From an uncultured Psychrobacillus sp. (GTDB lineage: Bacteria > Bacillota > Bacilli > Bacillales_A > Planococcaceae): a stretch of DNA of 12,280 nucleotides. Under the pieces are notes generated by a model, which did no database searches, was not told where the DNA came from, and was given only the letters and a program-made list of their open reading frames with translations. The stretch covers positions 1-12,280 of the forward strand of contig CAKQHO010000103.1 in the NCBI GenBank assembly GCA_934234185.1, read 5' to 3'. Made by a program: the position numbers and the translations under genes. The first letter of the stretch is position 1; the number at the start of each line of letters is the position of its first letter. Positions 5,451-10,972 of the stretch are shown piece by piece.

Positions 5451-6590
5451 TTATATCTCCTTTGCTCCACTTGTCTTCCAGTAGTATTGGCTAAACACTT
5501 CTGCGAAAGCTTGAATGGTATTATTGAGTTCATCTGTGTTGTTATCTACTCCTCCTACTTCTAAAAGAATAGCGTTTTCAGATAAATCCTGATTGTACAC
5601 GCCATTACCCATCGTTTTATTTTTCGAAAATACGCCTTTACTTAACCCAGGATATACTTTCTCAATAGCTTCATGTAACTCTTTCGATAGTTTGAGATTT
5701 TTTTCGAAATTTTTGCTGTCCTCCCCAATAATAAAAAATAACCTAGCATAACTTTTATTTTTAATATTAACGGTAGTGTTTTTCTTTCTTAGAGAATCAC
5801 GATGAATATCAATTAAGTAATTAATATCTTTATTACTTGAAAGTACATCAGTGACGAGGCCTCTAGAATATTGGTAAGATTGGTTCGTATTCCATCCCCT
5901 TTTGCTTAATTCCTTAGCAACATTAGTCTTGTTATGATCTGTACCTATTCCCTTTTCTTCTAATGCTTGTTTTAATTTACTTCCCACAGATATAATATTG
6001 ACATTTTCGTCAGTACTTGTTGCTTCATCAGGTACTTCTGCATTTTTTAGTGAGGGTAAAAATGCTTCCCAGCTATGTGAATGATAAAGATATACAACCT
6101 TTCTTCCTTGTGTTGTTTTCTTAATACTATTATTATCTTGTTCTTTTTTAGTAGTCTTCTCTTGTTTAGTTATTTCAGTTTCATTTATCTGTCTTTCTTT
6201 TAATACCTCTTCAATTGGTGGAGGAGATTCATTTGGTAATGTAGTATAGTCGGTTCCTATGCCAGCTACTTGTATTTTTGTGTCAAAGAAATGAAAAGCT
6301 GGCAGTTCTCTTCCTAAAAATGTTCTAGGATCTTCAATATCTATTGATGTTATAACCTTAAAAGATTCTTCAGTTAAAGATATTGATTCAATAGTGTTGT
6401 CATCAATCAGATTTTTATTTGCATCTTTTATAAGTAATAAGCAAATTTTACATTCGTTTGTGTTTTGATTATACGAATTAATAAATTCGGGAGTTATCTT
6501 ATATGAAGAGATGGTAATCAAAGCAATAAGTAAGAAAGAGAGAGAAAAAAATATAACGGTAATATTGATAATTATATAAATGTTTTTCAT
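5451..6590 (-). CDS. spoIIP: SpoIIP-family peptidoglycan amidase/endopeptidase
   Basis: A 379-residue membrane-anchored cell-wall hydrolase. In sporulating bacteria SpoIIP works with SpoIID and SpoIIM at the septum, cutting stem peptides and cross-links so the mother-cell membrane can engulf the forespore. Residues 7-27 form an N-terminal transmembrane anchor; 40-165 is a divergent, charged linker region (NETEITKQEKTTKKEQ). The catalytic domain starts at VVYLYHSHSWEAF, with H170 and H172, then DIHRDS with H263 and ENAILLEVGG with E344, matching the metal-binding and catalytic pattern of SpoIIP. The start ATG has AAGGAGG at 5 bp. Length is slightly below that of the chromosomal protein (about 400 in B. 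subtilis). It lies inside the element, so it is probably a second copy carried as cargo with a small membrane protein. The upstream region has only a weak sigma-E-like match. Confidence 0.88.
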   Translation of the reverse strand: MKNIYIIINITVIFFSLSFLLIALITISSYKITPEFINSYNQNTNECKICLLLIKDANKNLIDDNTIESISLTEESFKVITSIDIEDPRTFLGRELPAFHFFDTKIQVAGIGTDYTTLPNESPPPIEEVLKERQINETEITKQEKTTKKEQDNNSIKKTTQGRKVVYLYHSHSWEAFLPSLKNAEVPDEATSTDENVNIISVGSKLKQALEEKGIGTDHNKTNVAKELSKRGWNTNQSYQYSRGLVTDVLSSNKDINYLIDIHRDSLRKKNTTVNIKNKSYARLFFIIGEDSKNFEKNLKLSKELHEAIEKVYPGLSKGVFSKNKTMGNGVYNQDLSENAILLEVGGVDNNTDELNNTIQAFAEVFSQYYWKTSGAKEI

Positions 6591-6727
6591 TTCAACCTCC
6601 TTAATAATAGTTATGTAGAAATCGCTAGGTATATAACAATGGATTCTATATTTTCACTATAAATATAGTTTTGAAAGAGTTGGGATGTAGGAGGTATCTA
6701 TCTACTAAACAAAGGTAGAGGATAAAA

Positions 6728-6791
6728 AGAAAGAGCATAAGGAAAAACTGATATCACCCAAGGTGATATACTAGGCAAAGCCTAGTGTTTT
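6728..6791 (+). repeat. Left 64-bp compound inverted repeat
   Basis: Three blocks: 6728-6750 (outer, identical to the reverse complement of 7312-7334); 6751-6769 (hairpin ATATCACC-CAA-GGTGATAT, not conserved in sequence at the other end); and 6771-6791 (identical to the reverse complement of 7271-7291, with palindrome CTAGGC-AAA-GCCTAG). Block lengths match those of the right end exactly. Confidence 0.85.
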
Positions 6792-6815
6792 TATGATATC
6801 GTTTAATCTTTATAG

Positions 6816-6907
6816 GTGGGCTTGAATGGGACTTGATTTTATACGTTTTTTAGTAACGTGGGCTTATGCGGGATATGATGATTTTTAATAATGGGCTTAT
6901 CCGGGCG
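6816..6907 (+). repeat. Three left subterminal 17-bp motifs (GTGGGCTTAARTGGGAY-like)
   Basis: Copies are GTGGGCTTGAATGGGAC (6816-6832), GTGGGCTTATGCGGGAT (6858-6874) and ATGGGCTTATCCGGGCG (6891-6907), spaced 42 and 33 bp start to start (about four and three helical turns). All point inward. The first begins 88 bp from the left tip. Probable binding sites for a recombinase or other element-encoded protein. Confidence 0.75.
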
Positions 6908-6909
6908 CT

Positions 6910-7062
6910 GTGTTTATAAATGAAAAGGGTAGCTATCTCAATTCATTCTTAGATGATAAATTAGAAATTGAATGCATAATTAATGGTTCAAAATTTGATG
7001 AATTTAAACAAACAATAACTGAGAGTTTGAAGCACAAGGGAAATTACTTTAAGAAAAAATGA
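6910..7062 (+). pseudogene. Probable 3' remnant of a transposon gene
   Basis: A 50-codon open frame from GTG 6910 to TGA 7060, with protein-like content (SYLNSFLDDKLEIECIING, KFDEFKQTITESLKHKG, basic end NYFKKK). No Shine-Dalgarno precedes it and the frame is closed by stops just upstream, inside the inner 17-bp motif. A terminator follows at 7111. The simplest reading is that an internal deletion removed the 5' part of the last gene of a larger parent element, leaving its tail. A real small gene with a weak start is possible. I do not recognise the family. Confidence 0.4.
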
Positions 7063-7110
7063 TAAGCATGATTTATGAAAAAGAGAGCTAGATTTATCAA
7101 AGATGACTTG

Positions 7111-7145
7111 ACATGAGGAGTATTTATCCCCTCATGTTTTTGTTT
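7111..7145 (+). terminator. Intrinsic terminator inside the 607-bp element
   Basis: ACATGAGG (7111-7118) pairs with CCTCATGT (7130-7137) around an 11-base loop and is followed by TTTTTGTTTT. It sits 48 bp after the stop of the remnant frame, as expected for the terminator of a now-truncated gene. It also isolates the downstream DNA from transcription crossing the element. Confidence 0.7.
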
Positions 7146-7152
7146 TAATTTA

Positions 7153-7246
7153 GGACCCACTTAAGCCCCTAAATAAAAAAATATATATCCCACTTAAGCC
7201 CACCAATCATAAAAACAAGGGAAAGTTAGGTCCCATATAAGCCCAC
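7153..7246 (-). repeat. Three right subterminal 17-bp motifs
   Basis: On the minus strand: GTGGGCTTATATGGGAC (7230-7246), GTGGGCTTAAGTGGGAT (7187-7203) and GGGGCTTAAGTGGGTCC (7153-7169). Spacings from outside in are 43 and 34 bp, and the outermost copy lies 88 bp from the right tip. This mirrors the left end almost to the base. Confidence 0.75.
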
Positions 7247-7270
7247 TGTTAAGGATTTCATGTCCCCATT

Positions 7271-7334
7271 AAAACACTAGGCTTTGCCTAGGTTCACAAC
7301 GTAGTTGGGAACAGTTTTTCCTTATGCTCTTTCT
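7271..7334 (-). repeat. Right 64-bp compound inverted repeat
   Basis: Mirror image of 6728-6791. The middle block (7293-7311) is TTCACAAC-GTA-GTTGGGAA, a hairpin with 7 of 8 pairs whose bases differ from the left hairpin. Structure rather than sequence is therefore kept between the outer and inner repeat blocks. Confidence 0.85.
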
Positions 7335-7450
7335 CTCTCAAAATCCTTTAGAACCATATTTTTACTTTCGTTGAGAATTTAAACAACTTCCCTACTCATA
7401 GGCTAGATCATGACATCCGATTTATTTTTTATGAGTCGGCTTAAATGAAA

Positions 7451-7582
7451 CTATAGCGTTTTTGCATCTATTTTAATTGTCCTCAATCGCTGCAAGATTC
7501 TCTCCGTAAAATCAAAGGCATCTTCTACAAAGTTACCGTTTGCATTGGCAATAACTATGCTCTGCATTGTACCATTTTTCAC
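7451..7582 (-). pseudogene. Short leftward ORF, possibly a gene fragment
   Basis: On the minus strand a frame with protein-like composition runs from GTG 7582 (or ATG 7567) to TAG 7451-7453, including MQSIVIANANGNFVEDAFDF and TERILQRLRTIKIDAKTL. It is 38-43 residues depending on start. AAAGGA lies about 12 bp before the GTG, further than usual. It reads like the C-terminus of a longer protein, perhaps cut when neighbouring DNA was rearranged, but a genuine microprotein divergent from the ATPase gene cannot be excluded. Not recognised. Confidence 0.3.
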
Positions 7583-7615
7583 GAGTCTTAAATTTCCTTT
7601 GCCTAATTAACTAGC

Positions 7616-7719
7616 AAAATGCAATTTATATTTCACACCTTAAAACTTCTAATATATGGTAAAGTAGTCTTGTGTAGTTGTTTTGTGAAATTATGTAAAA
7701 TGCAATCCGGATGTGAAAT
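7616..7719 (+). promoter_or_regulatory. Repeat-rich leader of the ATPase operon, candidate operators
   Basis: AAAATGCAAT occurs at 7616-7625 and 7697-7706. TGTGAAAT occurs at 7684-7691 and 7712-7719 and inverted at 7630-7637. The two larger units read AAAATGCAAT-N4-AT followed by an inverted or direct TGTGAAAT half. The second TGTGAAAT lies directly against the Shine-Dalgarno GGAGG (7720-7724), so a bound protein could block both transcription and translation initiation. Confidence 0.4.
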
Positions 7720-7732
7720 GGAGGAAAACAGT

Positions 7733-10372
7733 TTGTCTACAGCTAATAGTGAATATAAGAAGTTTTTATCTCTCAACTCACATAAGTTCAGTGGTTATGA
7801 AATAAAGCTTTCAAAACTTATTTTGGAGAACTTTAGTAAAATTGACTCAACTAGTAATGCTCGTGGTAATCGAGGGAAATTGATAGCAAAATTAATAGAA
7901 CAACAAGGAGATGAAGTTTCTGAAGAAATTAATTTTGATAAAACTACGATAGACAATATGGATGAAGAAATTAGTAGATTATCAAGTATCACTATAGAAA
8001 ATTTCCGAGGGTTCTCTGACAAGAATATTTTTGAATTTAAAAATCCGTATACATTTGTTTATGGGCCTAATGGAACAGGTAAGTCGAGTCTTTGTGAGGC
8101 ATTGGAATATTCATTATTAGGTACAATTGATGAAGCTCAAAATAAGCGTATAGAGGTCACAGAGTATATTAAGAACGTATATTCAAAAAAAGGGCAGCCG
8201 CCTCTATTAATGGGAATCAACCGGTTAAATGAAGATGTGAGTATCATACCCAATTCTAGAAAATATGGATTTTGCTTTATAGAAAGAAATCGTATTGAAG
8301 GATTTGCTAGAATAGCGGCAAATACTCGTCAATCTCAACAACAGAGATTAGCCATTCTATTTGGGTTAGAAAGTTTTAATAGTTTTGTTACTAATTTCAA
8401 TGAAACTATAGATACCTATCTTGATTGTCGCGGAAAAAAAAGTGAAGAGCTGGCTCAAAAAGAAAAGCAAATAGCGGCACATAAGACAGAAATAGAACAA
8501 ATAGCTTTGAAAAAAGATAGTATTAAAAAACAAGAAAAAGAGTTACTCGACAGTTATCCTGGTGTTGAAAAAGTTGAACATTTAAAGAGGAAAATATCTA
8601 GTGACGGTCCTGATTTAGGATTTATTCAACAAAATAACAAAGAGATAGCCGAGTTATCTACTTTAAAATACAGGGAAGATCCGGGAATTGATCGAATACA
8701 AGTTTTAAATGAGGATATTAGGAAAAATATTGATAAATACAATTTACTTCAGGAACAAATAAAAAAGTATAAAGCTGATTTATCATTAAAAGATTTATAT
8801 AATTCTATATTGAAATATAGAGAAGTATATATAAATAATTGTCCAGCCTGCGAATCTGAATTATATATAGATAATCGATTGATGGTGCCTAAAGATCCTT
8901 TCTTAAATGCAGAAAAAGGTATTGAGGAATTAACACAGGTAATTAGCTTAGAAGAAAGTATTGAAAAATTAGAAAGCCAAATTCACTCTATGATTCAGTC
9001 TCTTACGAATCAATTTCCTCAAATAGTTAGTATAGCGGAATCAATTGATTTTGCAGATTGTGAAGTTATCAAGGCATTAAATGATGGGTTAATTAAATGT
9101 GATAGAAAGATAGAAAATATTTTAGATACTGTAGAAACACTTTGCTATCATAATAAAACGATAATTAGATTGAAAGATGAACTTGTAGAATACAATGGTA
9201 AGGTAAGAGAAGTAGAGAGTAAAATAGATACTTTAAGAAAAAAAAACTCAGAGTATGAAAAAACTTTGAGTAGTATTTCAGATATTTCTGCTAAGTATAA
9301 GTCTGTCGTTGAAAGTGAAAGAATATCAAGTGATGCAATTGAATCATTCAATAAAGAAAATGAGGAATTGATTAAACAAGTTCAAGAGGAAAAATTGGTT
9401 GTGGAACGAAACCAGAAATATTCTGAAGCATATAAATCCTTTAAAACTAAATTAGAAGAATATAATGATGCGTTGCCGGCATCTCTGGTAAAAGACTTAA
9501 GCAAAAATACTATGAAATTTTACAATTTGATTAATAGAAATGATTATGAGTATGATTTACTTGAAAACATCTATCTTCCTCAAAATGCTGGTGAAAAAAT
9601 GAAAATTACTTTTAGAGATGGAAATGAATGCGATGCACTACATGTACTAAGTGAGGGACATTTAAGATGTTTAGGTCTGGCAATTCTGTTAGCAAAAAAT
9701 GTTGGTGATAAGCTCCCCTTTATTATTTTTGATGATGTAGTTAATGCTATTGATGATGAGCATCGAAGGGGAATTATAGCGACATTATTTGAGGATTCCC
9801 AAATTAGCAAAAAACAGCTAATTATAACAACTCATGGAGAAGAGTTTGTGAAAGATCTAGAAAATAATATTCCTATAAAAGAATACCCCAATAAAGTTAC
9901 AAGAATTGACTTACTCAAGTTTGAAGAATTAAATAAAATTACTGTGAAGTTAAATCTTCCAAGAAATTACTTAGTGATTGCTCAGAATAGATTAATAGAA
10001 AATCAATATCGTGATTGTTTAGCTAATTGTAGAAGGGCTTTAGAAAACATTTTATACAGATTATGGAAAAAGATGGCGAAGAAATACAATGTTCAGGTTT
10101 CTGTACAACTACGAACACCAGAAAGTAAGCCTGATATAATGACGACAGCAAAAGCTTTAAATAAAATTATAAGAAAACAGACAAATGGAGAGTTCTCAGA
10201 AGTTTTTCCACTATTGGAAGAGCTAGTCGGTGAAAAATATAAGCATAGTATTGAATGGAATTATTTGAATAAAGGTACTCATGATGAAGAAAGAGATTCA
10301 GAATTTGATCGAAGTGTTGTTAGAGATATTTTGTCACTTCTCGAGTCAATCGACGATAAAGTAATGCAGTAA
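7733..10372 (+). CDS. Rad50/SMC-like ATPase with extra C-terminal helical domain
   Basis: An 879-residue ABC-type ATPase with split heads and long coiled coils. Head motifs: ITIENFRGFSD near residue 87, Walker A GPNGTGKS (111-118), signature LSEGHLR (639-645), Walker B FIIFDD (664-668) with D-loop VNAIDDEH, and H-loop ITTHGEE (H701). Residues about 240-600 are coiled coil, interrupted by one CPAC (370-373), a zinc-hook-like apex. After the second head a 160-residue helical domain follows (NRLIENQYRDCLANCRRALE, then WNYLNKGTHDEERD), which may be HEPN-like; ordinary Rad50/SbcC ends before this. The start is TTG 7733, 8 bp after GGAGG; ATGs at 7619, 7700 and 7718 are in frame but lack a Shine-Dalgarno. 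It probably senses or processes DNA, perhaps in phage or plasmid defence. Operon partner: the 88-codon gene 55 bp downstream. Confidence 0.8.
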   Translation: MSTANSEYKKFLSLNSHKFSGYEIKLSKLILENFSKIDSTSNARGNRGKLIAKLIEQQGDEVSEEINFDKTTIDNMDEEISRLSSITIENFRGFSDKNIFEFKNPYTFVYGPNGTGKSSLCEALEYSLLGTIDEAQNKRIEVTEYIKNVYSKKGQPPLLMGINRLNEDVSIIPNSRKYGFCFIERNRIEGFARIAANTRQSQQQRLAILFGLESFNSFVTNFNETIDTYLDCRGKKSEELAQKEKQIAAHKTEIEQIALKKDSIKKQEKELLDSYPGVEKVEHLKRKISSDGPDLGFIQQNNKEIAELSTLKYREDPGIDRIQVLNEDIRKNIDKYNLLQEQIKKYKADLSLKDLYNSILKYREVYINNCPACESELYIDNRLMVPKDPFLNAEKGIEELTQVISLEESIEKLESQIHSMIQSLTNQFPQIVSIAESIDFADCEVIKALNDGLIKCDRKIENILDTVETLCYHNKTIIRLKDELVEYNGKVREVESKIDTLRKKNSEYEKTLSSISDISAKYKSVVESERISSDAIESFNKENEELIKQVQEEKLVVERNQKYSEAYKSFKTKLEEYNDALPASLVKDLSKNTMKFYNLINRNDYEYDLLENIYLPQNAGEKMKITFRDGNECDALHVLSEGHLRCLGLAILLAKNVGDKLPFIIFDDVVNAIDDEHRRGIIATLFEDSQISKKQLIITTHGEEFVKDLENNIPIKEYPNKVTRIDLLKFEELNKITVKLNLPRNYLVIAQNRLIENQYRDCLANCRRALENILYRLWKKMAKKYNVQVSVQLRTPESKPDIMTTAKALNKIIRKQTNGEFSEVFPLLEELVGEKYKHSIEWNYLNKGTHDEERDSEFDRSVVRDILSLLESIDDKVMQ

Positions 10373-10427
10373 TACATGAATTGAAAAATATAAATTTTTA
10401 ATAATATTCGCAAAGAAGGGGGATAAT

Positions 10428-10694
10428 ATGACTTTTTATGAAGACGAAGTACCAGAATCATTAGAGTTAAATGAGGTATATACTGCAAATCAAATTGGTA
10501 TATATCTTAACACACACAAGAGGACGGTTATCCTAACTGATTTTAATCATTTTGCATATGATAGTAATGATTTGAAATTTAAGATAGTTAATAAAATAGA
10601 GCGTTATGTGCATAGATACTCTGATAACGATTCATACGCTTTGAGTATACCAAATAAAAAAAGTGAAGTTATTGAAATTAAACGAATATATTAA
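10428..10694 (+). CDS. Small protein encoded behind the ATPase gene
   Basis: An 88-residue protein, ATG 10428, with GAAGGGGG 5-6 bp upstream, so it is almost certainly translated. It starts acidic (MTFYEDEVPESLELNE), continues with VYTANQIGIYLNTHKRTVIL and a mixed beta/alpha pattern, and ends basic (SEVIEIKRIY). No transmembrane segment or family is recognised. It follows the ATPase stop by 55 bp with no terminator between, and strong terminators come right after, so the pair forms a two-gene unit. It could be an effector, regulator or immunity factor of the ATPase; none of these is shown by sequence. Confidence 0.75.
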   Translation: MTFYEDEVPESLELNEVYTANQIGIYLNTHKRTVILTDFNHFAYDSNDLKFKIVNKIERYVHRYSDNDSYALSIPNKKSEVIEIKRIY

Positions 10695-10768
10695 ATGCTT
10701 TATGTAGCCATCCGGATGCTTTTTGTGCAGCAAAATGTCTCCTTTTTGTTTAATGCCAAGACTAGGGT

Positions 10769-10797
10769 AAGCATTCCTTCGGGAATGCTTTTATATT
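10769..10797 (+). terminator. Intrinsic terminator with UUCG tetraloop
   Basis: AAGCATTCC (10769-10777) and GGAATGCTT (10782-10790) pair perfectly around TTCG closed by C-G, an exceptionally stable loop, followed by TTATATTTG. A weaker candidate (AGC-C-AT around CCGG, then TTTTTG) lies just before at 10712-10729. Together they end the ATPase operon. Confidence 0.85.
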
Positions 10798-10922
10798 TGT
10801 TAAATTAAATAAATCTGCTCACGCTATACCTTTGTTCAGTTAAGTGAAGACTGTTCAATGTAATACAGAAAATTACATGTATTATCTGGTATTACAGAAA
10901 GTTTTAAGCGTTTAGCGCAAAT
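10798..10922. other. Non-coding gap with two short repeats
   Basis: No ORF with a ribosome binding site is seen here. GTAATACAGAAA (10860-10871) and GTATTACAGAAA (10889-10900) are near-identical direct copies 29 bp apart, and ATGTAAT/ATTACAT (10858-10864, 10872-10878) is an inverted pair. They may be protein-binding sites. Position between converging genes makes a promoter unlikely. Confidence 0.35.
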
Positions 10923-10966
10923 TAAAAGAATCCATTTGAAATGAGATTAACCAAAATGGATCCTTT
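10920..10966 (-). terminator. Terminator of the conjugation transcript
   Basis: Read on the minus strand, positions 10966-10954 pair with 10937-10925 (13 positions, one mismatch) and are followed by TTTTAATTT. It lies just past the stop of the leftward gene at 10973 and marks the 3' end of the conjugation transcript. Confidence 0.7.
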
Positions 10967-10972
10967 AGAATC

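Larger units (their letters stand above)
6728..7334. mobile_element. 607-bp non-autonomous transposon-like element with mirror-symmetric ends
   Basis: The ends are perfect 23-bp inverted repeats (6728-6750 and 7312-7334). Inside each comes a 19-bp hairpin, then a 21-bp perfect inverted repeat containing CTAGGC-AAA-GCCTAG (6771-6791 and 7271-7291). Further in are three copies of a 17-bp motif at each end, in opposite orientation and matching spacing. The centre holds a 50-codon open frame and a terminator, too little for a transposase. I see no clear target duplication: the left flank ends GAGGATAAAA and the right begins CTCTCAAAA. The architecture of terminal plus multiple subterminal sites suggests a transposon whose ends bind several recombinase subunits, reduced by internal deletion. 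I do not recognise the family. Confidence 0.8.

Noticed and set aside
6600..6700. Sigma-E-type promoter ahead of spoIIP
   Set aside because: The minus strand offers AT-rich partial matches, but neither box fits well enough to call.
6816..7246. CRISPR-like or type III toxin-antitoxin RNA array
   Set aside because: Motifs are only 17 bp, there are three per side in opposite orientations, spacers differ in length, and no cas or ToxN-like gene is adjacent. Mirror symmetry fits transposon ends better.
6718..7344. Target-site duplication flanking the 607-bp element
   Set aside because: The left flank (GAGGATAAAA) and right flank (CTCTCAAAAT) share no direct repeat of 4 bp or more at matching positions, so none is claimed.
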